Source: Chlamydiae bacterium RIFCSPHIGHO2_12_FULL_49_9 (GTDB taxonomy: Bacteria; Chlamydiota; Chlamydiia; Chlamydiales; SM23-39). From it: a stretch of DNA of 12,901 bases. The stretch lies in NCBI GenBank assembly GCA_001794935.1, contig MGLY01000086.1:1-12901 (forward strand), given 5' to 3'. The notes beneath the pieces are model-generated. The model worked only from the letters and a program-made list of their open reading frames with translations. It was not told the origin of the DNA and searched no databases. Shown here piece after piece: positions 5,508-12,901 of this stretch; position 1 is the first letter of the stretch, and the number at the start of each line of letters is the position of its first letter. A program made the position numbers and the translations under genes.

Positions 5508-6836
5508 TCAAGGAGGGGTTCCCTTAGCGCCGGCCTCATACCAGGCTTTGAGATCCCGAATCGACTGCTCTACTTTTTTGCCGATTAGCTCTTGAGCCTC
5601 TCTCTTCTCAAAACCTTCAAACTCCTCCCATTCGATCGGAGTGCCGAAGATGCAGGCCATTTTGCCAAAAAGTTTGGGGAATTTACGCTTAGGAGGCCAA
5701 GCTTCGAACGTTCCGCTGAGATAGGCGGGAATTACACGGCAATGCGCCTTTTGCACGAGAAAACCAAGCCCTCTTTCAATCGGCAACAGGCGGCCGTCAG
5801 GACTTCTTTTCCCCTCGGGAAACAGAATCAGTTTCTTTCCGGTTGTCAGAAGCTGCACCATTGTCCGAAATGTCTGCGCATCGCTCGCTCCCCGCTCGAC
5901 AGGGTGCGAGTTGAGGACGCGGATCAATTTGCCAAGGAGAGGGATATTAAAAAGGGATCCCTTGGCGAGGAAGTGAACTTCTTCAGGACAAGAAATCGAC
6001 AGGACCGGAGGATCATAGAATGAGGCGTGATTGGCAGCCAGGACTGCGGCGCCCGGCTGAAAGTGATTTAAACCATAAATTTTAAGCCGAAAACAGGTTT
6101 TAAAGAAAAAGCGGGCCATTGAGTAGACAATCCGATAAGAGAGCTTCATCGGAGGATACCTTCGCTTGCGGCACGGCTTTAACCGGACGATTTTCTCAAT
6201 CGACTGTTCGATGGTTAAGTCAGATGTGTCGATCAGAACCGCATCATGCGCCTGTTTAAGAGGAGAAATGGAACGGTTCGTATCGTTTTCATCTCTTGCT
6301 TGAATCTCATGAAGAATCTGCTCAAAGGTGATCGATCTTCCGAGATCCGGAAATTTGGAAAGGAGCTCGCGATAGCGCCTTTTGGCCCTCACTTCAGGCT
6401 TTGCCGTGAGAAAGATCTTTAGATCGGCGTCGGGGAAAACAACAGTGCCCATGTCGCGCCCTTCAAAAACGGCATCGATCGCATGGCCAAATTTCCTCTG
6501 GATTTTGACCATCGCGCGGCGCACTTCAGGATAGATGGCAACTTGTGAAGCTGCTTGGGAAATCGGCTGAGAGCGGATCGCCTCTGTCACATCCGACGGG
6601 CCGACAAAATAGCGCCTCTCTCCCTTGTCATCAGTTTTAATCTCGTACTGAAAACGGCCCATCGCCTCTTGAACCTTTTCGACGTCCATCGGGTCGATCC
6701 CCTCTTGGAGAATCATCCAGGCAGCCGAGCGGTACATTGCGCCAGTGTCAAAAAAAGTAAATCCAAGCCGCTTGGCAACGCCCTTGGCGACCGTCGATTT
6801 CCCTGTGCCTGATGGTCCGTCAATCGCGATAATCAT
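5508..6836 (-). CDS. cmk-plsC: Fused cytidylate kinase / 1-acyl-glycerol-3-phosphate acyltransferase
   Basis: One uninterrupted 442-residue frame with two enzymes. Residues 1-220 are CMP kinase (CMP/dCMP + ATP): P-loop GPSGTGKST (7-15), DTGAMYR (30-36), FEGRDMGTVVFPDADLK (124-140), RDENDTNR (181-188). From Met230 to the end is a PlsC-type acyltransferase, which acylates lysophosphatidate: NHASFYDPP (269-277, the HX4D motif with H270 and D275) and FPEGKRSPDG (339-348). Each part has the length of the standalone enzyme, and the linker is about nine basic residues (CRKRRYPP). In Chlamydia the two are separate neighbours. Met230 (codon at 6147-6149) could still be an internal start, though only a weak AAGG lies upstream. 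The start overlaps the cdsA stop (ATGA). A PlsC domain would tether the kinase to the membrane. Confidence 0.94.
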   Translation of the reverse strand: MIIAIDGPSGTGKSTVAKGVAKRLGFTFFDTGAMYRSAAWMILQEGIDPMDVEKVQEAMGRFQYEIKTDDKGERRYFVGPSDVTEAIRSQPISQAASQVAIYPEVRRAMVKIQRKFGHAIDAVFEGRDMGTVVFPDADLKIFLTAKPEVRAKRRYRELLSKFPDLGRSITFEQILHEIQARDENDTNRSISPLKQAHDAVLIDTSDLTIEQSIEKIVRLKPCRKRRYPPMKLSYRIVYSMARFFFKTCFRLKIYGLNHFQPGAAVLAANHASFYDPPVLSISCPEEVHFLAKGSLFNIPLLGKLIRVLNSHPVERGASDAQTFRTMVQLLTTGKKLILFPEGKRSPDGRLLPIERGLGFLVQKAHCRVIPAYLSGTFEAWPPKRKFPKLFGKMACIFGTPIEWEEFEGFEKREAQELIGKKVEQSIRDLKAWYEAGAKGTPP

Positions 6837-7681
6837 GGTTTCAAAAACACCAGGTAAATGTAGAGGATCGGGGCGTTAAAAAGGAGCGAGTCGACTGCAT
6901 CGAGAACGCCTCCGAGTCCCGGCAAATCATTGCTATCTTTTTTATTCGCGTCCCGCTTGAGCAAAGACTCCGACAAGTCGCCAAATTGCCCCGCAAGACC
7001 AAAGACAAGTCCCAAAAAGAGCCACTCAAGCGTCCCCAGCTGAAATCCTCTGGGCGCTGAGTAGCCGCTTATGAAATGAAAGGCAAAGCTGGCTCCGAGC
7101 GCGCAAATAAGCCCAAAAATGGCCCCTTCAATCGTCTTGCCCGGGCTAATGTGGGGAGCGAGTTTGAGTCTACCCCAAAGACTGCCCGCAAAATAGGCGC
7201 CGATATCGGTGATCTTCGTCACACACAAAAGATAGGCCATCCACCATCTTCCATCCTCATTCCCCAAAAGGTAGAGAATCCCCAAAACCATCCCCATCGG
7301 CACCGCGATGTAGAGCTGGCCGAAAGAAGAAACTGCGAGATCGACAACTGCCCCCTCTTTTTCTCGAAAATGGAGCGCAAAAAGAATTAAAAATCCGACA
7401 AAAAATACAACCAGGGGAAGACTTTTCAGCAGCGGATGTCGGGCTGCCAGAAAAAAAGCTATTACCTCCAGGATCGTCAGCGCGACGAGAAACGGGGTGA
7501 GAATTTGCCCTCCCTTCGCTTTTGCAAACTGCTCATACTCCCAAACAGCCACCGCCGCCAAAAGGGCAATACTCGATGCGACAACGTATTGAAACCAGGG
7601 GCTAAAGGCGAAAACCAGAAAGCAAGCCGCAACCGCAATCGAAATCGATGACGCTGCAAATCTTCGGCCCAAATCCTTCAT
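6833..7681 (-). CDS. cdsA: Phosphatidate cytidylyltransferase (CDP-diacylglycerol synthase)
   Basis: A 282-residue polytopic membrane enzyme making CDP-diacylglycerol from CTP and phosphatidic acid. It has about eight hydrophobic segments, a conserved mid region (KITDIGAYFAGSLWGRLK, SPGKTIEGAIFG) and the C-terminal signature SESLLKRDANKKDSNDLPG followed by LGGVLDAVDS. Within the signature the usual H and R of HGGVLDR are L and A. The start is the ATG at 7681: it overlaps the uppS stop (ATGA) and has a near-ideal GGAGGAGG six bases upstream. The frame is open for 28 more codons upstream, but that stretch lies in uppS. The substrate is the product of the PlsC half of the next gene, so consecutive lipid steps are encoded together. 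Confidence 0.95.
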   Translation of the reverse strand: MKDLGRRFAASSISIAVAACFLVFAFSPWFQYVVASSIALLAAVAVWEYEQFAKAKGGQILTPFLVALTILEVIAFFLAARHPLLKSLPLVVFFVGFLILFALHFREKEGAVVDLAVSSFGQLYIAVPMGMVLGILYLLGNEDGRWWMAYLLCVTKITDIGAYFAGSLWGRLKLAPHISPGKTIEGAIFGLICALGASFAFHFISGYSAPRGFQLGTLEWLFLGLVFGLAGQFGDLSESLLKRDANKKDSNDLPGLGGVLDAVDSLLFNAPILYIYLVFLKP

Positions 7682-8460
7682 ATAATTCCTCCTCCCAAAC
7701 GCCGCCTGCGCCTTTGAAATGCTAGAACGGCTCCAAATAACTCTTGGGGAGAAAAATCGGGCCAAAGCACATCGGTCACATAAATCTCAGCATAAGAAAT
7801 CTGCCATAAAAGAAAATTGCTAACTCTCAGCTCGCCGCTCGTCCGGATCAACAAATCGGGATCCCCCCAAGGAGATGTATCGAGCTGTTTTCCAATCAGC
7901 TCCTCAGTGAGATCCTCAGGAGCTATTTTGTTCTTTTCGTTCATTTCGAATATTTTAACAACTGCCCGGCGGATCTCATCGCGTCCGCCGTAGTTCAAAG
8001 CGAGCACCAAATTGATCTTGTTGCACTGTTTTGTAGCCGCCTTTGTCTCCTCTAATGCGTGTTGCACCTGAGAGGGCAGCTCGGCGAGTTTCCCAATAGC
8101 GTTGAGGCGGACGCCATCGCGGATCATGCTCTCTTTTTCCCGAACCAGGTAGAGCTCGAAGATCTTCATCAAAGCGTCAATTTCAGGGTGGGGGCGCGCC
8201 CAGTTTTCCGTTGAAAACGCGAACACGGTCACAGTTTTTATCCCAAGCTCGGAGGCAGCTCGAACTACTTGCGTGAGCGCATCGGCCCCTTCCCAGTGGC
8301 CGATCATCGGCAATAAATTCTTTTGCTTGGCCCACCTTCTATTCCCATCCATGATGATTGCGACGTGCCCGGGAACTTTATCGGGGTCGAGAAGAGAGAG
8401 CTCTTCGATAGAGAAAAACGCCTTTGAGTCGCAAAGATCGGATTCGGAAGAGACAGTCAT
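7678..8460 (-). CDS. uppS: Undecaprenyl diphosphate synthase (cis-prenyltransferase)
   Basis: A cis-prenyltransferase that builds the undecaprenyl carrier for cell-envelope polymers from farnesyl and isopentenyl diphosphates. Family motifs are in order: HVAIIMDGNRRWA (32-44, with the catalytic aspartate D38), FAFSTENWARP (79-89), ALNYGGRDEI (153-162) and DLLIRTSGELRVSNFLLWQ (201-219) followed by YAEIYVTDVLWPDF. At 260 residues it is normal length, with a ~30-residue N-terminal extension before the core. The gene starts ten bases after the purA stop without a clear ribosome-binding site, suggesting coupled translation. Its 3' end carries the cdsA ribosome-binding site. Confidence 0.96.
   Translation of the reverse strand: MTVSSESDLCDSKAFFSIEELSLLDPDKVPGHVAIIMDGNRRWAKQKNLLPMIGHWEGADALTQVVRAASELGIKTVTVFAFSTENWARPHPEIDALMKIFELYLVREKESMIRDGVRLNAIGKLAELPSQVQHALEETKAATKQCNKINLVLALNYGGRDEIRRAVVKIFEMNEKNKIAPEDLTEELIGKQLDTSPWGDPDLLIRTSGELRVSNFLLWQISYAEIYVTDVLWPDFSPQELFGAVLAFQRRRRRLGGGII
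7688..7695 (-). promoter_or_regulatory. cdsA ribosome-binding site inside uppS
   Basis: GGAGGAGG on the minus strand, six bases before the ATG at 7681. It decides the cdsA start against the longer open frame and also encodes the LGGG near the uppS C-terminus. Confidence 0.85.
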
Positions 8461-8470
8461 AAAAGGCTAC

Positions 8471-9778
8471 TCAATAATCAGTAAATAGTGGATCAAGCCA
8501 AATTGTCTTTTCTCTTTCGGGGCCCACCGAAATAATCGCGATTGGAATTTCGCAAGCTTCCTCGATTCGGCGCAAATAAGCTTTTGCTTTTGAAGGAAGA
8601 TCATCATAAACCCGGATGTGTCCCGTCGCCTCTTTCCAACCCGGATGCGATTCATAAATCGGCTCAACTTTTTTCAGCTCTTCATCGGAAGCGGGAAAAG
8701 TTGGGGTCCGTTTATAGCCGGTGCAGATTTTAATTTCATCAAGCCCGTCTAAAATATCGAGTTTCATCAAGGCCAATGCATCTACCCCGTTTAAATGGGC
8801 TGTGTGGCGGAGGAGAAACGCATCAAACCAACCCATCCGCCGCTTTCTTCCGGTCGTAGTCCCAATTTCCCGAGATGCCGTGTGATCCGGAAACAAAGCG
8901 AGCTCTTCCGATTTTAGCTCCGTTGGGAAAGGTCCGTTGCCCACGCGAGTCGAGTAGGCCTTAGCGACCCCAACTACCCGCTGGATCTGCGAAGGGCCGA
9001 TCCCCAATCCCGATAAAACGCCGCCGGAAAGCGTACAAGAAGAGGTAACGAAGGGATAAGTCCCAAATGTGATGTCGAGGAGAGCTCCTTGAGCTCCTTC
9101 AAATAAAGTCCTCTCTCTTTTTCTCCCCGCCTGGTAAAGAAACTCTTCCACCGGAGCGGCAAAGGGCTTTAGCCGCTCTCCATATTCGACATACTCTCGG
9201 TAAATAGGAGAAAATTCGAGAGGAGAATGGCCGTAGAGCTTCTGAAGCTGCTGATTTTTGATCTTTAAAACGGCCTCTAATTTAGACTTAAATGACTCGG
9301 GATGAATGAGATCCGCTACTCTCACCCCGATCCGGGCCACCTTATCTGCGTAGCAGGGTCCAATCCCTCTTCCCGTCGTTCCAACCGCCCCCGCTCCTCT
9401 CTCTTTTTCCATGAACTGATCGATCAGCCGATGGTACGGGAGAACGACGTGAGCGTAATGGGAGAGAAAGAGGCGCTTTTCAAAGGAAACCGCGCTTTTT
9501 TTCAGCCCGCCTAGCTCCTCCAGGAAAGAAGAAGGGTCGAGAACAGCGCCCCCTCCGATATAGCATTTCGTATGGGGGTAGAGAATTCCGGAGGGGACAA
9601 GGTGGAATTTGAACTCCTTTCCCTCAGCAATAATCGTGTGGCCGGCATTGTTGCCGCCCTGCGCTCTTGCAATGTGGCGGGCCTCTTTGGAGAGAAGATC
9701 GATGATCTTCCCTTTCCCTTCATCCCCCCATTGCATCCCCAAAACGGCAATACCGGTCGCTTCAGAACTTTTCGACAT
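8471..9778 (-). CDS. purA: Adenylosuccinate synthetase
   Basis: GTP-dependent first step from IMP to AMP. Conserved blocks: GMQWGDEGKGK (14-24, catalytic D19), GGNNAGHT (41-48, catalytic H47), GTTGRGIGPCYADK, FEGAQGALLDITFGTYPFVT followed by SSC, and GTTTGRKRRMGW. It has 435 residues, typical for the family. The start is taken as the ATG at 9778; an in-frame TTG two codons upstream is possible, and neither has a strong ribosome-binding site. First gene of the operon purA-uppS-cdsA-cmk/plsC, with a TATAAT at 9806-9811. Chlamydia proper lack this gene, as far as I recall, so its presence points to a chlamydia-like lineage with more of its own purine metabolism; only this one purine step is visible in the window. 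Confidence 0.97.
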   Translation of the reverse strand: MSKSSEATGIAVLGMQWGDEGKGKIIDLLSKEARHIARAQGGNNAGHTIIAEGKEFKFHLVPSGILYPHTKCYIGGGAVLDPSSFLEELGGLKKSAVSFEKRLFLSHYAHVVLPYHRLIDQFMEKERGAGAVGTTGRGIGPCYADKVARIGVRVADLIHPESFKSKLEAVLKIKNQQLQKLYGHSPLEFSPIYREYVEYGERLKPFAAPVEEFLYQAGRKRERTLFEGAQGALLDITFGTYPFVTSSCTLSGGVLSGLGIGPSQIQRVVGVAKAYSTRVGNGPFPTELKSEELALFPDHTASREIGTTTGRKRRMGWFDAFLLRHTAHLNGVDALALMKLDILDGLDEIKICTGYKRTPTFPASDEELKKVEPIYESHPGWKEATGHIRVYDDLPSKAKAYLRRIEEACEIPIAIISVGPEREKTIWLDPLFTDY

Positions 9779-9805
9779 ACTCAATTTTCACTTAAAAATA
9801 GGTAA

Positions 9806-9834
9806 ATTATAGCGAATAGGGCATATCGCGGGAA
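9806..9834 (-). promoter_or_regulatory. Promoter of the purA operon
   Basis: On the minus strand TATAAT (9806-9811) with a poor TTCCCG (9829-9834) 17 bases upstream. The implied leader is about 20 bases. The -10 box is convincing, the -35 is not. Confidence 0.5.
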
Positions 9835-9845
9835 CTTTTTTTTAT

Positions 9846-9923
9846 TATTAACCCGCGCCCCAAACAGGTGACAGATGGCTCGGCGAGGCAAAGCCAGATC
9901 AAAGCGAAGCGGTTCGAATGAGG
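9846..9923. repeat. Decayed partial copy of the 1623-1791 element
   Basis: Shares TATTAACCCGC (9846-9856, as at 1621-1631) and a 41-base core (9883-9923 against 1660-1700, 36 identities, no gaps) in the same orientation and at similar spacing. The right half, internal hairpin and closing inverted end are missing; after 9923 the sequences diverge. It lies between divergent purA and secD. Confidence 0.6.
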
Positions 9924-10039
9924 CGCCCTTATCAAATGTTGTAGACAAGATGACAAACGTTCAGATATCGTCTTCCGATTCAGAGCCTGTGTTCCCCAAT
10001 TTTCAATTTGGAGCAGTCTCCTCTAAAGATAGGATATGA
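9875..10039 (+). CDS. Possible 54-residue ORF abutting secD
   Basis: ATG at 9875, with an AGGTG-like site four bases upstream, gives 54 codons ending in TGA at 10037-10039, immediately before the secD ATG at 10040. The predicted peptide has a strongly basic N-terminus (MARRGKARSKRSGS) and a serine-rich, featureless rest. Its first third lies within the decayed repeat. The exact stop-start junction with secD would suit coupled translation, but there is no recognisable domain, and chance is the more likely explanation. Confidence 0.2.
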   Translation: MARRGKARSKRSGSNEAPLSNVVDKMTNVQISSSDSEPVFPNFQFGAVSSKDRI

Positions 10040-12901
10040 ATGGATAAGCAAAGAAAGTGGCAGCTCCTCCTCATTCTCGTATGCATCGGTCTAACCTTAT
10101 ACAACATCCTCCCCACTCTATTTTACTATTCCAGGCCCCTGAAAAACCCGATCGGCTCCGACGCCGGAAAAGAAATTGCCCTCTCGATTGAAAAGAGAGT
10201 GGCCTCTTTGGAAGGGGAATCGATCGAATGGGTCCACTCGTTTTGCGATACTTTGGGCGCCAACCCCGCCTCGATCTCCTTGGACTCAAATAATCCCCAG
10301 CTTCTGGCCGTTCGATTTACCAAGACCGCAGACGCGGAAAAATTCAGAAAATTTTTGCCGCGCGCCGGCTCTTTAATCCCCTTTGCTCCCGCAACCCTTT
10401 CTTTAGCGCCGCAAGAAGAGGAAGGAACCGAAGTTCTCGTTCAAAGACAAATCCCGATCCGCTTAGATTCTGACGCTAATTTCTTTGCATTTGTCCCAAA
10501 AGAAGATTTTAAACAGCTCGTTATCGACCGAGCGGCTCAGGTGGCGCTTGTCCTCTCAGGTCCGACTGAACCGGGCTCCCTCTTAAGATATGTTGAGTCC
10601 CACGGCCCTCAAAAGGAATATCTCGAAGCGCTCGCCGCTCAGATCAACGCCTTATCCGACTCGTTCAAAGATAAAAAGGCGGGACTCGATCGCTTTGCAG
10701 CTACTTTTACTCAAGAATCATTCAAAAACCGGACCGAAGCCGTTCAATCGTTAATCAACGCATTTGAGACGTATCGCGACGAGATCAAAAAAGAAAAAAG
10801 CGCCCTTAAAGAAGAGGCAGCTCTCCGCGCTCTGGAAGAAAAAGAGAGCAAGCTTGCCAAAGCTGAAAACTTTTTGAAAAAACAAAAAAGCGCGTTTGCA
10901 GCCGGTAAAAACCCGGCTACTCTCCCTGAGATTTTCCAAGCGCTTGATTTCAATCGGGATCAAAAGACTCAGGTTCTTTCTCTAGAAGGGAAAAACCCAT
11001 TTTTTTCTCATATTGAGATCAATTGGGCCAAAGAGCGAATCTTCCTCAAGATGCATCCCGAGATGGCCCATCTGGAGGGAAAAAATAAAGAGCATATCGA
11101 GCAGCTTCTCATCAATGAAATGGCGAAAATCTCCAGACTGGCCAACGAGACCGTTCAGGCATCCGATGAGGGGTATGCAATTTCTCTTCATCAGCTTCAA
11201 AATACCTCCGGATATTTGGTTTTGGACTTGGAGAAAGTGGCTAAAGAACAAACGTCGCTTCTCTCTTCTTTGATCAAAGCGAGATGGAACCCGAAACATC
11301 CCGATCTCAAAAATTTAAAAATCGTCAGCCTGTCAGAGTATCGCGAGCTCTCGCCCGAAGAAAAAACTCTTTGCCTCATCGTCTCTCAGCCTTTGACGGA
11401 GACAACTTCTTCCAAATCATTCCTCCGAAGCAGCTCCCTTTACGTCATTGCAAAAGGGATGGAAAAACTCCTCAAGAATTACGAAGCATTCCCAGCCTCG
11501 GAAGAAGCGGCCCTTTTTAATGCCGACTTTAGGAATCTCCTCCAGATTCTGCGCCAAAATGGATTTAGCGCCTACCCAGGAGCCCTTTTCCCGGAAGAGA
11601 GCAAAGAGACTGATTTCATCTTCGAGAAAAGTGATTTCTATTTCCCTCTCATTGCGGCAACACGCGAAGAATTCCAGGTTCGGGGGACGCAAAAATACGC
11701 CATTCTTGAGCTCTCCGACGTGGAGCAGCGGATTTTGACCGAGAATAAAATCGATACTCAAATCCACGCCGATCTCCTCAAATGGAATGACGAGTATAAC
11801 GCCCTGAAAGTCAGTCTTAACCCGGCTACTTGCTACGATGTTCCGAAACCGACAAAAAGTGTTTTCTGGAGCAATCTTACGCTCTCTTTGAGAAAGTTGT
11901 TTAGGGGAGATGAGAGGAAAATCATCCGATGGGGTCTTGATTTATCCGGTGGAAAGACGGTTCAGATCGAACTTCGCGATGCAAACCACCGAGTGGTTAC
12001 TGATGAGGCGGATCTCAAGCAGGGGATCAACGAACTCTATAACAGAGTCAACAAAATGGGAGTCTCTGAGGTTTCGATCCGCCAGTTGGGAAATCAAATC
12101 GTTCTCGATTTCCCCGGCTCCCAATCACTCTCCGCTTCGGAGCTCATCAAAGCCTCTTCGATGTATTTCCACATCGTCAATGAGAAGTTTTCTTTAAACT
12201 CGCCGATTGCCTCGAGCATCAATAGATTTTTACAAGACATATGGAATGAAGCCGTTGTCACAAATCGGAAAGATCCTCAAAGCGTCAATAAGATCGCCTG
12301 GAAACATCTCTATGGGGAAGGGGGATGGGCAAATCCCAAGCCTCGGTCGGATGCCGCTAAAGAGCTGCTGGAAAATGGGCTTAAGCTCCAGTCAAACGAC
12401 GACCCTTCAATAGGCAATGAACCGGATCTATCGGTTTCTAAAATTGCTCTCTTCAGAGGATCTGATTACAGCGACTGGCACGGCCAAACCCACCCTCTCC
12501 TAATCACGTTCAAAAACTACGCTCTCGAAGGCTCCCAACTCGAAAATGTCCACTCAAACTACGACCCTTCCAAGGGAAATTACTTGAGCTTCGACGTCCA
12601 GGGCTCAGGAGTTACGAGAGAGGGAAGAAAACAAAACCCGCGACAAGATCTCTATGCCTGGACCTCTCTTTTCTCCAAGGATAAGATCCTCGGCACCTCT
12701 TTTGAGGCCTACTCGAAAGGGAGGGGCTGGAGAATGGCCGTTGTCTTGAACGACACGGTCATTAACGCGCCGGTTCTCGACTCAGCTATTCAGAGCAGCG
12801 CGATGATCAGCGGAAGCTTTTCTCAAAGAGAAGTGACCCAGCTCGCAGCCGACCTAAAGGCCGGCTCTCTCACCTTCACCCCTCACATTTTGTCTGAAAA
12901 A
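10040..12901 (+). CDS. secD: Protein translocase subunit SecD, chlamydial long form (3' end outside the window)
   Basis: 954 codons without a stop, running off the right edge. SecD, with SecF, uses the proton gradient to help SecYEG export proteins. Visible: TM1 at ~8-30 (LLLILVCIGLTLYNILPTL), a very long region to residue ~630, then the SecD core, WGLDLSGGKTVQIEL (631-645), NELYNRVNKMGVSEVSIRQL, and the periplasmic P1-type end (MAVVLNDTVINAPVLDSAI, ISGSF, LAADLKAGSL). Residues ~240-285 are rich in E, K and A and likely coiled coil. Ordinary SecD proteins have the GLDLxGG segment shortly after TM1, so ~600 residues are extra; chlamydial SecD-SecF is, from memory, a single protein of ~1400 residues, which fits. 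The start has AGGA five bases upstream. An ATG four bases earlier is followed by a stop after two codons. Confidence 0.94.
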   Translation, partial: MDKQRKWQLLLILVCIGLTLYNILPTLFYYSRPLKNPIGSDAGKEIALSIEKRVASLEGESIEWVHSFCDTLGANPASISLDSNNPQLLAVRFTKTADAEKFRKFLPRAGSLIPFAPATLSLAPQEEEGTEVLVQRQIPIRLDSDANFFAFVPKEDFKQLVIDRAAQVALVLSGPTEPGSLLRYVESHGPQKEYLEALAAQINALSDSFKDKKAGLDRFAATFTQESFKNRTEAVQSLINAFETYRDEIKKEKSALKEEAALRALEEKESKLAKAENFLKKQKSAFAAGKNPATLPEIFQALDFNRDQKTQVLSLEGKNPFFSHIEINWAKERIFLKMHPEMAHLEGKNKEHIEQLLINEMAKISRLANETVQASDEGYAISLHQLQNTSGYLVLDLEKVAKEQTSLLSSLIKARWNPKHPDLKNLKIVSLSEYRELSPEEKTLCLIVSQPLTETTSSKSFLRSSSLYVIAKGMEKLLKNYEAFPASEEAALFNADFRNLLQILRQNGFSAYPGALFPEESKETDFIFEKSDFYFPLIAATREEFQVRGTQKYAILELSDVEQRILTENKIDTQIHADLLKWNDEYNALKVSLNPATCYDVPKPTKSVFWSNLTLSLRKLFRGDERKIIRWGLDLSGGKTVQIELRDANHRVVTDEADLKQGINELYNRVNKMGVSEVSIRQLGNQIVLDFPGSQSLSASELIKASSMYFHIVNEKFSLNSPIASSINRFLQDIWNEAVVTNRKDPQSVNKIAWKHLYGEGGWANPKPRSDAAKELLENGLKLQSNDDPSIGNEPDLSVSKIALFRGSDYSDWHGQTHPLLITFKNYALEGSQLENVHSNYDPSKGNYLSFDVQGSGVTREGRKQNPRQDLYAWTSLFSKDKILGTSFEAYSKGRGWRMAVVLNDTVINAPVLDSAIQSSAMISGSFSQREVTQLAADLKAGSLTFTPHILSEK

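Noticed and set aside
7076..7390. 104-codon plus-strand ORF within cdsA
   Set aside because: Antisense to well-conserved CdsA sequence; composition is charged low-complexity, as expected for a shadow frame of a membrane protein.
7682..7765. 28-residue N-terminal extension of CdsA
   Set aside because: Lies wholly inside uppS; the ATG at 7681 has an ideal GGAGGAGG six bases upstream and starts directly before the first membrane segment.
11417..11767. 116-codon minus-strand ORF inside secD
   Set aside because: Antisense to continuous SecD coding; no ribosome-binding site or family features.

Overview
The window looks like a chromosomal segment of a chlamydia-related bacterium, most likely an environmental 'Parachlamydiales'-type member rather than Chlamydia itself. 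The evidence is gene content and order: a UhpC-type hexose-phosphate transporter next to hisS, then mip, a SpoU/TrmL methyltransferase and trxA, and a second block of uppS, cdsA, cmk, plsC plus an enlarged SecD. From memory, both neighbourhoods resemble those of Chlamydia. Here aspS is missing between hisS and mip, and purA, which host-restricted Chlamydia lack, is present. This assignment rests on recall of synteny and on protein motifs, not on a database search.

Layout. 1-886 (-): 5' part of uhpC, running off the left edge. 1006-1626 (+): an unrecognised 206-residue protein. 1623-1791: a small element with near-perfect 29/30-base inverted ends and an internal hairpin. 1839-4341 (+): hisS, mip and trmL, closely packed with overlapping ends. 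4275-4816 (-): trxA then a DUF2905 small membrane protein, converging on and overlapping trmL. 4878-5076: a long GC-centred inverted repeat lying exactly between the divergent trxA and tRNA promoters. 5123-5206 (+): tRNA-Leu(CAG). 5207-5507: hairpin repeats and a dubious small membrane ORF. 5508-9778 (-): a tight operon purA, uppS, cdsA, cmk-plsC, the last being one fused reading frame. 9779-10039: divergent spacer with a purA promoter, a decayed copy of the 1623-1791 element and a possible 54-codon ORF. 10040-12901 (+): secD (probably secDF), running off the right edge.

How the genes work together. The minus-strand operon combines AMP synthesis (PurA) and CMP phosphorylation (Cmk) with membrane-lipid steps: PlsC makes phosphatidic acid, CdsA makes CDP-diacylglycerol from CTP, and UppS makes the undecaprenyl carrier. 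The CMP released when CDP-lipids are used can be recycled by Cmk. The left block holds translation functions (HisRS, TrmL, tRNA-Leu), redox and folding functions (TrxA, Mip) and hexose-phosphate uptake. Mip and SecDF act at or beyond the inner membrane.

The least ordinary content is non-coding: a MITE-like element with a second decayed copy 8 kb away, a cruciform-forming inverted repeat filling a divergent promoter region, and a tandem pair of hairpins with matching stem changes. Among the genes, the cmk-plsC fusion and the roughly 600-residue expansion in SecD stand out. No phage, CRISPR, insertion-sequence transposase or toxin-antitoxin gene was seen.
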